Source: Acinetobacter nosocomialis (GTDB lineage Bacteria > Pseudomonadota > Gammaproteobacteria > Pseudomonadales > Moraxellaceae). From it: a stretch of 64,000 nucleotides of DNA. The DNA lies in the NCBI GenBank assembly GCA_025736915.1, contig CP107049.1, positions 2,604,001-2,668,000 on the forward strand. The letters run 5' to 3'. The position numbers were made by a program, and so were the translations under genes. How positions within the stretch are numbered: position 1 is the first letter of the stretch; every line of letters begins with the position of its first letter. Shown piece after piece: positions 1-8,882 of the stretch. A model generated the notes under the pieces. The model saw only the letters and a program-made list of their open reading frames with translations. It was not told the origin of the DNA and did no database searches.

Positions 1-444
1 ATTGATACTACAGATAAAAGTGTTCATGATTTAAAACATATTTTGCTGTCGAAATTAGGGCAGTCAGATAATCTGATTGTTATATTGCAGTCATTTGGTT
101 ATAAACATGGCATTCCTTTAGATGCCGACTATGTTTTTGACGTACGGCATTTACCAAATCCGCATTGGGATTTAGAATTACGCCGCTTTTCTGGTTTAGA
201 CGAGCCAGTTAAGCAGTTTTTAGAAGCAAGTCCACAAGCAAACGAAATGTTTGAGGACATACATCACTTCTTAAAAAAATGGTTGCCGGCATTTGCTGAA
301 GGGCATCGTCACTATATGACGGTTTCAATAGGTTGCACAGGCGGCCAGCATCGTTCAGTTTATATGGTAGATAGACTAAAACAAGCACTTGAGGCAGAAT
401 GGTCTGTTCAGGTCTTACACAGAGAAATGAAGCACTGGTCATGA
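1..444 (+). CDS. rapZ: RNase adapter protein RapZ, C-terminal part (5' end outside window)
   Basis: The reading frame is open from base 1, so the gene starts upstream; 147 codons are visible. The conserved C-terminal RapZ blocks are present: [18 protein letters not shown] and [12 protein letters not shown]. In enterobacteria RapZ binds GlmY/GlmZ small RNAs and guides RNase E to GlmZ, so controlling GlmS; the P-loop N-terminal domain is not in this window. Its stop codon overlaps the start of the next gene (ATGA at 441-444), so the two are translationally coupled. The rapZ-phosphocarrier pairing is the usual nitrogen-PTS neighbourhood. Whether the sRNA-adapter role holds in Acinetobacter is not shown by the sequence. 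Confidence 0.93.
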   Translation: MDTTDKSVHDLKHILLSKLGQSDNLIVILQSFGYKHGIPLDADYVFDVRHLPNPHWDLELRRFSGLDEPVKQFLEASPQANEMFEDIHHFLKKWLPAFAEGHRHYMTVSIGCTGGQHRSVYMVDRLKQALEAEWSVQVLHREMKHWS

Positions 445-710
445 TAGACACAACTGTTGATGTAATTAATAAACTCGGTTTACATGCACGTGCATCAGGA
501 AAACTGATAGAGGTCACTACGAAGTTTCGTTCATCAATTCAGATTGGTAAGGGCGATCATTTAGTAGATGCAAAGAATATTATGTCGTTACTGATGTTGG
601 GTGCAGGAAAAGGGACCACTTTACGTTTGGTCATTGATGGCGCTGACGAAGAACAGGCATTAAATGAAGTACAGGCGTTATTCGCCGCAAAATTTTATGA
701 GGCAGATTAA
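441..710 (+). CDS. ptsO: HPr-family phosphocarrier of the nitrogen PTS (NPr)
   Basis: An 89-residue HPr-fold protein. The phosphorylated histidine lies in GLHARAS near residue 16, where carbohydrate HPr has GLHARPA; the block [13 protein letters not shown] corresponds to the second conserved HPr region. NPr passes phosphate from EI-Ntr (PtsP) to EIIA-Ntr (PtsN) and links nitrogen and carbon status to potassium transport and stress responses. The ATG at 441 overlaps the rapZ stop, which decides the start; a longer frame from 399 would lie inside rapZ. Neither ptsP nor ptsN is in the window. In A. baumannii, GigB has been reported to act on this protein, and gigA/gigB lie about 35 kb downstream here. 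Confidence 0.92.
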   Translation: MIDTTVDVINKLGLHARASGKLIEVTTKFRSSIQIGKGDHLVDAKNIMSLLMLGAGKGTTLRLVIDGADEEQALNEVQALFAAKFYEAD

Positions 711-712
711 TC

Positions 713-1249
713 GTGGCACGTCGTCCCCAGCGTTATACTGAAGAAGATTTTGATTCTTTAGAAGGACGTGCAAGTAAAACCGAACAGAAAAAAGCAGTTC
801 AACGTATGGCTGCTTTAGGTGAGCAGTTAGCACAACTTTCTATCAAACAGATTCAAAAACTTCCGGTTGATGAGCGTTTAATTGATGCTCTTTTAGAAGT
901 CCAGAATATTAGCTCGTTTGAAGCGCGTCGTCGCCAGTTTCAGCGTGTTGGTAAACTCTTGCGTAATGAAGATGAGACCGTCATTTTATCTTATTTGACT
1001 CCTCAACAAGGCGCGAAAAAACAAGCTCAATTGATGCGTTGGGTAGATCGTATGATCGAGCAGGGCGACCCTGCAATTAATGAGTTTAGTAAAATCTATA
1101 ATGCATCTGAACGTCATACTTTGCGTCAGCATGTGTTAAGAATTAACCGTGATAAAACTCAGCAAGTTGCGGAAGCAGATCTTGAAGCATCTAAAGGTAA
1201 GTTTATTAACTACGTGCAGCAAGTCGCTTTATTGTCAGATCAAGGTTAA
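713..1249 (+). CDS. darP: Ribosome-associated protein DarP/YjgA (DUF615)
   Basis: 178 residues, close to the 183 of E. coli YjgA. It opens with RRPQRYTEEDFDSLEGRASKTEQKK-type basic and acidic sequence and is highly charged and helical throughout, as in this family. YjgA/DarP associates with late 50S precursors and promotes maturation of the peptidyl transferase centre. The start is GTG at 713, two bases after the upstream stop codon, so it is probably the third gene of a rapZ-ptsO-darP operon. A strong hairpin terminator follows. Confidence 0.9.
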   Translation: MARRPQRYTEEDFDSLEGRASKTEQKKAVQRMAALGEQLAQLSIKQIQKLPVDERLIDALLEVQNISSFEARRRQFQRVGKLLRNEDETVILSYLTPQQGAKKQAQLMRWVDRMIEQGDPAINEFSKIYNASERHTLRQHVLRINRDKTQQVAEADLEASKGKFINYVQQVALLSDQG

Positions 1250-1262
1250 TACCGTTTTAACT

Positions 1263-1297
1263 AAAAAAAAGCGACGTTAGATACGTCGCTTTTTTAT
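1263..1297. terminator. Bidirectional intrinsic terminator between darP and the acyl-CoA ligase
   Basis: The arms AAAAAGCGACGT (1266-1277) and ACGTCGCTTTTT (1283-1294) pair perfectly across a 5-base loop. A-runs and T-runs flank both sides, so it can serve the two convergent genes. Confidence 0.9.
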
Positions 1298-1309
1298 TTC
1301 CGATATTGT

Positions 1310-2953
1310 TTAAACGCGTTCTTTTGCCCATTCACGCAAAATGAATTTTTGCAATTTGCCTGTTGAGGTTTTTGGAATTTCAGTAATCACTACATCTTTG
1401 GGAACTTTAAAACGCGCCAGTTCTTTTTGACAATGTGCAATAATTTCTTCAGGAGTCACTGTAGCGCCTGTTTTTAATTCAATAAATGCACATGGTACTT
1501 CTTGCCAACGTTCATCAGGTTTTGCCACAACAGCCGCCGTTAAAACTGCTGGATGTTTATATAAAACGTCTTCCACCTCTAAAGATGAGATATTTTCTCC
1601 ACCTGAAATAATAATATCTTTGGAGCGGTCAGTGATTTTTGCATAGCCATCTGGGTGGCAAACCGCTAAGTCTCCAGTGTGGAACCAACCGCCCGCAAAA
1701 GCTTCTTCAGTTGCCTTAGGATTTTTTAAATATCCCTTCATGACAATGTTGCCACGGAACATAATTTCTCCCATGGTTTCGCCGTCATTCGGAACGGGCT
1801 GCATCGTCTCAGGGTCTAGTACTCGCATACTATCTTGAAGTGGATAAGGCACACCCTGACGAGAGTGTAGTTGCGCTTGCTCGGTAATGGAGAGATCGCT
1901 CCATCCGGCCTGAGAGGCACAAAGCGCAGATGGCCCATAGGTTTCAGTTAAACCGTAAACGTGGTTGACATTGATTCCAATATTTCGCATACCTTCAATT
2001 ACAGCGACAGGTGGTGCAGCACCTGCCACCATAACTTCAACATGATGCTGTATGTTTGGTTGTTTTTCTTTCGGTAGGTTAATAATCATGGACAGGACAA
2101 TAGGAGCACCACAGAAGTAATCAACCTTATGTTTTGCAATAAGCTGCATCACCAGTTCAGGATCGACTTTACGCAAACAAATATTGGTTCCGCCACTTGC
2201 TGCAATACTCCATGCAAAGCACCAACCGTTACAATGGAACAGAGGAAGTGTCCATAAATAAACAGCTCGAGGTTTCATGCCACAGGCTAAAATATTACTA
2301 GCCGCATTCAAATAAGCACCTCGGTGATGATAAACCACACCCTTAGGGTTACCTGTTGTGCCGGAAGTGTAATTTAAGCTAATTGCATCCCATTCATCTT
2401 GCGGTAAATGCCATTCGAAATCAGTATCACCTTGAGCTATCCATTCTTCATATTCAAACGAACCAATAAATTGGTTTTCACCCTCATATTCTTCATCAGC
2501 CACATCAATCACAATAATATGTTGGTTAGGAATGAGCGATAGAGCTTCTCTGGCTAAATTAACAAACTCTGGGTCAACCAAAAGCACTTTAGTTTCAGCA
2601 TGCTCCAGCATAAAAGCGATGGTTTTAGCATCTAAACGAGTATTTAGTGTGTTAAGAACAGCACCAGCCATAGGTACAGCAAAATGGGCTTCGATCATTG
2701 CTGGTACATTTGGCAATAAGACTGAAACAGTATCGTTTTTAGTTATACCTAATTGTTGAAGTTGAGAAGCAAACTGTCGGCAGCGCTGGTAAGTTTCTTT
2801 CCATGAAATCTGACGGTTACCATGAATGATAGATGCTTGGTCTGGATAGATATAAGCTGCACGTTCTAAATAGCGCAGAGGGGATAACGCAACAAAGTTT
2901 GCGGGTGTGCGTGGTAATTCATCGTATGCACTAACCATGTGAAATAACTCCAT
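1310..2953 (-). CDS. Medium/long-chain acyl-CoA ligase (AMP-binding, AlkK-like)
   Basis: 547 residues of the ANL adenylating superfamily. The ATP loop is YTSGTTGNPKGVVYHH. The hinge and C-domain motifs GWFHTGDLAVCHPDGY and DIIISGGENISSLEVED follow, and the catalytic lysine lies in PKTSTGKLQKF near the C terminus. All expected motifs are intact. It should activate a carboxylic acid to acyl-AMP and then acyl-CoA at the cytoplasmic face for beta-oxidation; the overall pattern resembles medium-chain AlkK-type enzymes, but substrate range cannot be read from sequence. The gene stands alone and is divergent from thrS. I see no adjacent beta-oxidation gene. A start at the methionine of MVSAYDELPRTP, five codons in, is also possible. 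Confidence 0.85.
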   Translation of the reverse strand: MELFHMVSAYDELPRTPANFVALSPLRYLERAAYIYPDQASIIHGNRQISWKETYQRCRQFASQLQQLGITKNDTVSVLLPNVPAMIEAHFAVPMAGAVLNTLNTRLDAKTIAFMLEHAETKVLLVDPEFVNLAREALSLIPNQHIIVIDVADEEYEGENQFIGSFEYEEWIAQGDTDFEWHLPQDEWDAISLNYTSGTTGNPKGVVYHHRGAYLNAASNILACGMKPRAVYLWTLPLFHCNGWCFAWSIAASGGTNICLRKVDPELVMQLIAKHKVDYFCGAPIVLSMIINLPKEKQPNIQHHVEVMVAGAAPPVAVIEGMRNIGINVNHVYGLTETYGPSALCASQAGWSDLSITEQAQLHSRQGVPYPLQDSMRVLDPETMQPVPNDGETMGEIMFRGNIVMKGYLKNPKATEEAFAGGWFHTGDLAVCHPDGYAKITDRSKDIIISGGENISSLEVEDVLYKHPAVLTAAVVAKPDERWQEVPCAFIELKTGATVTPEEIIAHCQKELARFKVPKDVVITEIPKTSTGKLQKFILREWAKERV

Positions 2954-3304
2954 GTTCTATTTTTTAATTCATTCTTTGAAAATATGACTTAATATTAATC
3001 AAAGCATTAATGCTTTAGTCTTAAACAGAAATACCCCTCAGTCAGGAAATGAGCACAAATGCTATTTCCAACATCTTAAAACAGTTCTGATGAATAATTA
3101 TCCTATTTATGTATTTCTTAAAATTTAGGTAGAGCGCTTATTAAAGTCATTTATTGCTGTTTACCGTATAAGCAAAATGTATTTATGATTTTATGAGCAC
3201 AAAGGTTTTCACTTGGCTTGAACAAGTGTAAAATCTTTCAGGTTTTTTAATTTTGATTTACACCGTTTTTATATTTTGAGGCTTGCCTCGATCATAATCT
3301 CGCG
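2954..3304. other. Divergent intergenic region and distal thrS leader
   Basis: No gene is seen here. The stretch is AT-rich and must hold promoters for both the acyl-CoA ligase and thrS. Two weak sigma-70-like pairs face thrS: TTTACC (3160-3165) with TATGAT (3184-3189) at 18 bases, and TTTTCA (3206-3211) with TAAAAT (3229-3234) at 17 bases. Either would give a leader of roughly 110-155 bases. A short hairpin GAGGC-TT-GCCTC and the distant pair CACCG/CGGTG lie just before the operator arm. Confidence 0.4.
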
Positions 3305-3345
3305 GTGAAATGCTCCTTCGTATAGGGCATCACTCCTTAAGGATT
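3305..3345 (+). promoter_or_regulatory. tRNA-like thrS operator hairpin overlapping the ribosome entry site
   Basis: ATGC (3310-3313) pairs with GCAT (3327-3330) and CCT (3315-3317) with AGG (3324-3326), leaving the loop TCGTAT (3318-3323). The loop holds CGT, a threonine anticodon. The Shine-Dalgarno core AAGGA (3339-3343) follows nine bases later. In E. coli, ThrRS represses its own translation by binding a leader hairpin that mimics the tRNA-Thr anticodon arm with CGU in the loop, directly before the Shine-Dalgarno. The match in position, loop and distance supports the same autoregulation here. Confidence 0.65.
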
Positions 3346-3350
3346 TTTCT

Positions 3351-5273
3351 ATGCCAATTATCACATTGCCAAATGGCGATCAAAAGAGTTTTGATCACCC
3401 TGTATCTGTTATGGAAGTCGCTCAAAGTATTGGGCCTGGTTTAGCAAAAAATACTGTTGCTGGACGAGTAAATGATCGCTTAGTTGATGCATGTGACTTA
3501 ATTACCGAAGACTCGACCTTACAAATTATCACTCCAAAAGATGAAGAAGGTCTTGAGATCATTCGCCACTCTTGTGCACACCTTGTAGGGCATGCAGTAA
3601 AGCAACTTTTCCCTGAAGCAAAGATGGTGATTGGTCCAGTCATCGAAGAAGGTTTCTATTACGACATCTGGATGCCACGTCCATTTACATTAGACGATAT
3701 GGCAGCGATCGAAGAGCGTATGAAAAAGCTCATCGATCAAGATTACGATGTTGTTAAAAAAATGACTCCACGTGATGAAGTCATTGCTGAATTTACTGCA
3801 CGTGGTGAAGAATACAAATTACGCTTGATTGCAGACATGCCTGAAGAAACACAAATGGGCTTGTACTACCATCAAGATTATTTAGATATGTGTCGTGGTC
3901 CTCACGTACCGAATACAAAGTTCTTAAAATCATTCAAGCTCACTAAAATCTCTGGTGCTTACTGGCGTGGTGATGCGAAGAATGAACAGCTTCAACGTAT
4001 TTACGGTACTGCTTGGGCTGATAAAAAACAGTTAGCAGCTTATATCAAGCGTATTGAAGAAGCTGAAAAGCGTGACCACCGTAAAATTGGTAAAGCATTA
4101 GACTTATTCCATATGCAAGAAGAAGCACCGGGTATGGTGTTCTGGCATGCAAATGGTTGGACTATTTATCAAGTACTAGAGCAGTACATGCGTAAAGTTC
4201 AGCAAGACAATGGTTACCAAGAAATTAAAACTCCGCAAATCGTAGACTTTACGCTTTGGGAGAAATCTGGTCACGCAGCAAACTATGCAGAAAACATGTT
4301 TACGACTCATTCAGAAAGTCGTAACTATGCTGTAAAACCAATGAACTGTCCTTGTCATGTTCAAGTGTTCAACCAAGGATTAAAATCTTACCGTGATTTA
4401 CCAATTCGTTTAGCTGAGTTTGGTTCTTGTCACCGTAATGAACCATCTGGTTCTTTACACGGTATTATGCGTGTTCGTGGCTTTACACAAGATGATGCAC
4501 ATATCTTCTGTACTAAAGAACAGATCGGTAAAGAAGTTGCAGACTTTATTAAACTCACTTTAGATGTTTATAAAGACTTTGGCTTTGAAGAAGTTCAAAT
4601 GAAGTTATCTACTCGCCCGGAAAAGCGTGTAGGTGATGACGCACTTTGGGATTTAGCTGAAAAATCTTTAGCAGATGCTTTAGATGAAGCTGGTCTTAAA
4701 TGGGAATTGCAGCCGGGTGAAGGCGCATTCTATGGTCCAAAGATTGAGTTCTCTTTAAAAGACTGTCTTGGTCGTGTATGGCAATGTGGTACCATTCAGT
4801 GTGACTTCAACTTGCCAGTTCGTTTAGACGCTTCTTATGTAACTGAAGAAAACGAACGTGATCAGCCTGTAATGTTGCACCGTGCAATTCTTGGTAGTTT
4901 TGAGCGTTTTATTGGTATACTAATTGAACACTACGCTGGTTTTATGCCACCTTGGTTGTCACCTGTACAAGCATGTGTCATGAACATTACCGACGCTCAA
5001 GCGGAAGCAAGTGAGCAAGTTGTGGCAAAACTCAAGGAAAATGGCCTTCGCGCTATTTCTGACTTGAGAAATGAAAAAATCGGATTTAAGATTCGTGAGC
5101 GTACTCTAGAGCGCATTCCTTACCTGTTAGTTCTTGGTGATCGAGAAGTTGAAGAAGGTACAGTGAATGTACGTACTCGCTCAGGAAAAAATTTAGGTAC
5201 TATGTCAGTGGATGCTTTCATTGACTTAGTGAAATCTGCCGTCGCCGAACGTGGCCGGTATATTGTGGAGTAA
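3351..5273 (+). CDS. thrS: Threonine--tRNA ligase
   Basis: 640 residues, full length. It contains an N-terminal TGS domain (about 1-60) and an editing domain with the zinc/editing histidines in HSCAHLVGH. The class II core has [11 protein letters not shown], which carries a zinc-binding Cys, motif 2 in [17 protein letters not shown] and motif 3 in [13 protein letters not shown]; a C-terminal anticodon-binding domain ends the protein. It charges tRNA-Thr with threonine and edits mischarged serine. The ATG at 3351 has AAGGA eight bases upstream. infC follows after only five bases, so the two are co-transcribed. Translation is probably controlled by the operator hairpin described just upstream. 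Confidence 0.98.
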   Translation: MPIITLPNGDQKSFDHPVSVMEVAQSIGPGLAKNTVAGRVNDRLVDACDLITEDSTLQIITPKDEEGLEIIRHSCAHLVGHAVKQLFPEAKMVIGPVIEEGFYYDIWMPRPFTLDDMAAIEERMKKLIDQDYDVVKKMTPRDEVIAEFTARGEEYKLRLIADMPEETQMGLYYHQDYLDMCRGPHVPNTKFLKSFKLTKISGAYWRGDAKNEQLQRIYGTAWADKKQLAAYIKRIEEAEKRDHRKIGKALDLFHMQEEAPGMVFWHANGWTIYQVLEQYMRKVQQDNGYQEIKTPQIVDFTLWEKSGHAANYAENMFTTHSESRNYAVKPMNCPCHVQVFNQGLKSYRDLPIRLAEFGSCHRNEPSGSLHGIMRVRGFTQDDAHIFCTKEQIGKEVADFIKLTLDVYKDFGFEEVQMKLSTRPEKRVGDDALWDLAEKSLADALDEAGLKWELQPGEGAFYGPKIEFSLKDCLGRVWQCGTIQCDFNLPVRLDASYVTEENERDQPVMLHRAILGSFERFIGILIEHYAGFMPPWLSPVQACVMNITDAQAEASEQVVAKLKENGLRAISDLRNEKIGFKIRERTLERIPYLLVLGDREVEEGTVNVRTRSGKNLGTMSVDAFIDLVKSAVAERGRYIVE

Positions 5274-5278
5274 GAAAG

Positions 5279-5830
5279 ATTAAACAGCCTGACCGTAACC
5301 AACAACAAGGTGCAAAGAGTAACCGTCCAGCAATTAACGATGAGATCCGTGCAAAAGAAGTACGCCTCGTCGCTGCTGATGGTGAGCAAAAAGGAATTGT
5401 TTCATTAAATGAAGCACTGCGTGCTGCTGAGGATGCAGATCTTGACCTTGTTGAGATTGTCGCAAACGCTGAGCCGCCTGTTTGTAAAATCATGGATTAC
5501 AACAAGCACTTGTTTGACCTGAAACAGAAGCAAAAAGATGCCAAGAAAAAACAGCATCAAGTGCAAGTGAAGGAAATCAAACTACGCCCAGCAACTGATG
5601 TAGGTGATTATCAAGTTAAGCTTCGTGCTATTTTGAAGTTCCTTGAAGAAGGTAACAAAGTCAAAATCACCTTACGTTTCCGTGGTCGTGAAATGGCTCA
5701 CCAACAACTTGGTTTAGCTCAATTGCAAAAGATTGAAGCAGACGTAGCTGAGTTTGGTATTGTAGAGCAAGCTCCGAAAATGGAAGGTCGACAAATGGGT
5801 ATGTTACTTGGACCGAAAAAGAAAAAGTAA
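5279..5830 (+). CDS. infC: Translation initiation factor IF-3, starting at an ATT codon
   Basis: Reading in frame from ATT at 5279 gives 183 residues with the IF-3 N-domain signature [17 protein letters not shown] and [17 protein letters not shown], then the C-domain [18 protein letters not shown]. coli IF-3 has 180 residues. The first in-frame ATG, at 5492, would delete the whole N-domain, so it cannot be the start. GGAG at 5267-5270, inside the end of thrS, gives an eight-base spacing to ATT. The AUU start of infC is the classic basis of IF-3 autoregulation, because IF-3 discriminates against non-canonical starts. No ATG, GTG or TTG occurs in frame at a suitable place between the thrS stop and the N-domain. 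Confidence 0.96.
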   Translation: MKQPDRNQQQGAKSNRPAINDEIRAKEVRLVAADGEQKGIVSLNEALRAAEDADLDLVEIVANAEPPVCKIMDYNKHLFDLKQKQKDAKKKQHQVQVKEIKLRPATDVGDYQVKLRAILKFLEEGNKVKITLRFRGREMAHQQLGLAQLQKIEADVAEFGIVEQAPKMEGRQMGMLLGPKKKK

Positions 5831-5835
5831 TACTC

Positions 5836-5869
5836 AAAAAAAGCACTGCAAAAGCAGTGCTTTTTTTTG
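5836..5869 (+). terminator. Intrinsic terminator after infC
   Basis: The arms AAAAAAGCACTGC and GCAGTGCTTTTTT flank a 4-base loop (around 5850-5853), followed by a run of eight T. It ends the thrS-infC unit, so rpmI-rplT must be transcribed separately. Confidence 0.92.
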
Positions 5870-6035
5870 TCTGTCATTTTGTGGTTTAGTTCCTTTAAAG
5901 TGCGATTTAATAACTTTTTAAACCAAAGTTATTCTCAAATTTTATGTGTTTTTTGGTGTTGGAGATATCATTGTATTAGCCAAAACATGATATAACGCAA
6001 GACGCAGTCATGATAACGATGAATAGGAAAATAGA

Positions 6036-6656
6036 ATGATTGATCTATATTATTGGGGAACACCCAATGGACATAAAATCACAATTGCCTTAGAAGAAAT
6101 GGGACTGGATTACACCCTTTATCCAATTAATATTTTAGAAAATGATCAATTTCAACCTGATTTCCTGAAAATTTCTCCAAACAATAAAATTCCTGCAATT
6201 GTTGATCAGGACGGTCCACGTGGCGAGCCAATTTCAGTATTTGAATCAGGCGCGATCTTACAATATTTAGGTCGAAAAACTGACTTATTCTATCCAACAG
6301 ATGAGCAAGAGCGAGTTGAAGTTGAACAATGGCTTATGTGGCAAATGGGTGGACTAGGGCCTATGCTTGGGCAGAACCATCATTTTAACCGCTTTGCGCC
6401 AGAGAAAATTCCTTATGCTATAGACCGATATGTAAATGAGACTAAGCGTTTATATGGTGTGTTGAATAAACAGCTGATTGGTCAGAAGTTTGTTGCAGGG
6501 GAATACTCAATTGCTGATATGGCAATTTTACCTTGGATCCTGCGCTATGAATGGCAGGGTATTCAATTAGAGGACTACCCATATGTACAAGAATACATTG
6601 TTCGCTTAACAGCACGTCCTGCGGTACAAAAAGCATTATCAATTAAAGTCATCTAA
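6036..6656 (+). CDS. Glutathione S-transferase family protein (YfcG/YghU-like)
   Basis: 206 residues. The thioredoxin-fold N-domain carries LYYWGTPNGHKITIALEE at the start, NNKIPAIVDQDGP with the cis-proline, and the glutathione-binding VFESGAILQYL. The helical C-domain includes QWLMWQMGGLGPMLGQNHHF, typical of the Nu-class disulfide-bond oxidoreductases such as YfcG. Those enzymes act mainly as glutathione-dependent disulfide reductases. The gene stands alone on the plus strand after the infC terminator and is part of the block that separates infC from rpmI. Substrate is unknown. Confidence 0.88.
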   Translation: MIDLYYWGTPNGHKITIALEEMGLDYTLYPINILENDQFQPDFLKISPNNKIPAIVDQDGPRGEPISVFESGAILQYLGRKTDLFYPTDEQERVEVEQWLMWQMGGLGPMLGQNHHFNRFAPEKIPYAIDRYVNETKRLYGVLNKQLIGQKFVAGEYSIADMAILPWILRYEWQGIQLEDYPYVQEYIVRLTARPAVQKALSIKVI

Positions 6657-6707
6657 TTTTACTTGATAGGTAATGAATAAAGTGAAAGGTAGTTTGGTTT
6701 AATTAGA

Positions 6708-7136
6708 ATGCTAAGTTACTTTTTACTTTTTTTGAGTGCTTTTGGGGCTGCTACATTATTACCGCTACAATCAGAAGCTGTACTCGCTGCTTTATTATTA
6801 AAAAATCAACATTCTGCGTTTCTTCTTATTTCGATTGCTACTTTCGGAAATGTACTCGGTTCATGTGTGAACTGGTGGTTAGGTTTAAAAATAGAACAGT
6901 TTAAACATAAAAAATGGTTCCCAGTTTCTGAAAAACGTTTAGAACAAGCTCAACGTTTTTATCATAAGTATGGCTTTTATTCGCTGCTTTTAAGTTGGAC
7001 ACCTGTGATTGGTGACCCTATTACTTTGGTTGCTGGCTTATTCAAAGAAAATTTTTGGCGCTTTTTATTTATGGTTCTTATTGCTAAGGCTGGGCGTTAT
7101 ATTTTCATTTATTGGGTAATTACAGACTTTATTTAA
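6708..7136 (+). CDS. YqaA-family inner membrane protein (DedA/VTT-related)
   Basis: 142 residues, the same length as E. coli YqaA. Hydrophobic segments lie at about 2-30, 38-60, 95-115 and 118-140, with the conserved loop between segments two and three (HKKWFPVSEKRLEQAQ) and the glycine/proline block SWTPVIGDPITLVAGLF near residue 100. These are features of the SNARE-associated/VTT family that includes DedA lipid-flippase-like proteins. YqaA itself has no firm function. It starts 51 bases after the GST gene and ends at a terminator shared with the opposing MFS gene. Confidence 0.82.
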   Translation: MLSYFLLFLSAFGAATLLPLQSEAVLAALLLKNQHSAFLLISIATFGNVLGSCVNWWLGLKIEQFKHKKWFPVSEKRLEQAQRFYHKYGFYSLLLSWTPVIGDPITLVAGLFKENFWRFLFMVLIAKAGRYIFIYWVITDFI

Positions 7137-7139
7137 AGT

Positions 7140-7165
7140 AAAAGCATCCGAAGATGCTTTTATTA
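7140..7165. terminator. Bidirectional terminator between yqaA-like gene and MFS gene
   Basis: The perfect 9-bp arms AAAAGCATC (7140-7148) and GATGCTTTT (7153-7161) flank the loop CGAA. A/T runs on both sides suit termination of both convergent genes. Confidence 0.85.
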
Positions 7166-7176
7166 AAAGGATTTAA

Positions 7177-8427
7177 TTAGTCTTCTGAGCTTTTGGTAAT
7201 GTCGACTTTAAATAGGTCGTTGGTTTTTAACCAACAGAACGTGACCACTGCAAGTGTCATACAACCACCAAAAATAGTCGCGGCAATCGTTCCTAAATAT
7301 TTAGCTGCTAGGCCTGATTCAAATGCACCCAATTCATTACTAGATGAAACGAACATTCCATTTACAGCTGCAACGCGACCACGCATATTTTCTGGCGGGA
7401 AAATTTGCAAAATGGTTTGTCTAACCACAACTGAAATACTGTCACAAGCACCTGTCATCGCCAGTGCAAATAGTGATAACCACATATTGTTTGAGAAAGC
7501 GAAAAGGATCGTAAATACACCAAACCCGGCAACTGCTAATAGCATGTTACGCCATGCGTGCTGAGTTGGAGGAAAACGAGTCAAAGCAATCATGGTAATG
7601 AGGGCACCAATAGATGGGGCTGCACGTAAATAACCTAAGCCTTCTGGTCCCACTTTTAAAATATCTTCTGCAAAGATAGGCAATAGGGCAATCACACCTC
7701 CAAATAAAACAGAGGCAAGGTCTAAAGAAATAGCCCAGAGAACTATTTTGGTTTTCCAAATAAAGCGGAAACCATCACCTAAGCTTTCTAATACATTGGT
7801 AGTTTCAATTTTAGGAAAGCTTCGTTTTTGTAATAAATTAATGAGAATAAAACAGATGCTGAGTAGGGCTGCAACACTAAAAAGACTGGTTTCTCTGCCT
7901 AAGTAAGCAAGCATAAACCCACCTAGCATAGGCCCAATAATCACGCCACTTTGCCAACCAATCGTTGTCCATGTTGCGCCATTGGCATAAAGCTCACGTG
8001 GAATTAAGAATGGTTTCAATGATGTAGCAGAGGGATTATAAAATCCACGTATCGTACCTAAGCCAAAAATGACTGCATAAATACCCCAAGAAAGGAAATT
8101 TACGCTGATATGACCTAAACCATGCAGATGGAACAGCAACCATAAAACTAAAGGTAGAGGCACTGAGAAAAATAAACAGATTTTCATAATGACCTGTTTA
8201 TTAAACTTATCAGCAAAATAGCCACCCCAAAGCGATAGGGCAATAAATGGAATGGCTTCTGCTAATCCAATTAAGCCTAAAGTTAGAGGGTCTTTGGTAA
8301 TTTGATAAAGTGAATAAGCAACAATAATTTCTTGAATCAAAATTGCTAACGTTAAGCAAAATTGATTAATGGTAACAATAGAGAAATCTCTATAGCGCAG
8401 TGCAGCGAATGCATCATGTTTCTGCAT
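7177..8427 (-). CDS. Major facilitator superfamily exporter (EntS-like, DHA3 type)
   Basis: 416 residues with about 12 hydrophobic segments in two halves. The loop between segments two and three reads GGYFADKFNKQ, the MFS motif A position, and the cytoplasmic repeat in the second half includes PPENMRGRVAAVNGMF, typical of the DHA3/EntS-like group. Such proteins export siderophores, macrolides or other small molecules by proton antiport. No substrate-specific neighbour (siderophore genes or regulator) is present, so the substrate is unknown. TATAAT on the minus strand (8459-8464) lies about 32 bases before the ATG, but a good -35 is not obvious. Confidence 0.85.
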   Translation of the reverse strand: MQKHDAFAALRYRDFSIVTINQFCLTLAILIQEIIVAYSLYQITKDPLTLGLIGLAEAIPFIALSLWGGYFADKFNKQVIMKICLFFSVPLPLVLWLLFHLHGLGHISVNFLSWGIYAVIFGLGTIRGFYNPSATSLKPFLIPRELYANGATWTTIGWQSGVIIGPMLGGFMLAYLGRETSLFSVAALLSICFILINLLQKRSFPKIETTNVLESLGDGFRFIWKTKIVLWAISLDLASVLFGGVIALLPIFAEDILKVGPEGLGYLRAAPSIGALITMIALTRFPPTQHAWRNMLLAVAGFGVFTILFAFSNNMWLSLFALAMTGACDSISVVVRQTILQIFPPENMRGRVAAVNGMFVSSSNELGAFESGLAAKYLGTIAATIFGGCMTLAVVTFCWLKTNDLFKVDITKSSED

Positions 8428-8595
8428 TTGAAATATCGTATGTTGATAATTTGAACATATTATAGAGTGAAATAAGCCACGATGCTGAATTTATTAGCAA
8501 TGACTACCTTCTAAAAAAATGATATGAATTTTTTAGTTTGTTAAGTTGGTAATCCAAAAAAATGTTAAGAGTAGTTTTAATTTTAGTCAGCATGC

Positions 8596-8676
8596 TATAA
8601 AATACGCGCTTCCTTACCTGCAGGTCGATTTTGCAATGGTGCGATCGCGCCGAACAGGTGCCTAAAAGAGGTTACT
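8596..8676 (+). promoter_or_regulatory. Promoter -10 and folded leader of rpmI-rplT
   Basis: TATAAAAT (8596-8603) is a likely -10; no good -35 is seen. The leader can fold as two nested helices: ACCTG (8616-8620) with CAGGT (8655-8659), enclosing GGTGC (8638-8642) with GCGCC (8647-8651) around a GATC loop. In E. coli, ribosomal protein L20 represses rpmI-rplT by binding a structured site in this leader. A similar role here is inference from position and fold. The Shine-Dalgarno AGAGG lies at 8668-8672. Confidence 0.45.
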
Positions 8677-8871
8677 ATGGCTAAGTTAAAAACTCGCCGT
8701 GGTGCAGCTAAACGCTTCAAAGCGACTGCAAACGGTTTTAAGCGTAAACAAGCGTTCAAGCGCCACATCTTGACCAAAAAATCTGCTAAACGTATCCGTC
8801 AATTACGCGGCTGTGTAATGGTTCATGTTTCTGACATGAATTCAGTTCGTCGTATGTGCCCATACATCTAA
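8677..8871 (+). CDS. rpmI: 50S ribosomal protein bL35
   Basis: 64 residues, strongly basic, with the family pattern [20 protein letters not shown] at the N terminus and [18 protein letters not shown] in the middle. It is a structural protein of the large subunit. AGAGG sits five bases before the ATG. rplT follows after 11 bases, the standard rpmI-rplT pair. In E. coli infC lies directly upstream; here about 2.8 kb of unrelated genes separates them. Confidence 0.98.
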   Translation: MAKLKTRRGAAKRFKATANGFKRKQAFKRHILTKKSAKRIRQLRGCVMVHVSDMNSVRRMCPYI

Positions 8872-8882
8872 GGAGATTATAA

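Noticed and set aside
5492..5830. IF-3 annotated from the first ATG as a 112-residue protein.
   Set aside because: It would remove the N-domain; the frame continues upstream with strong IF-3 similarity to ATT 5279.
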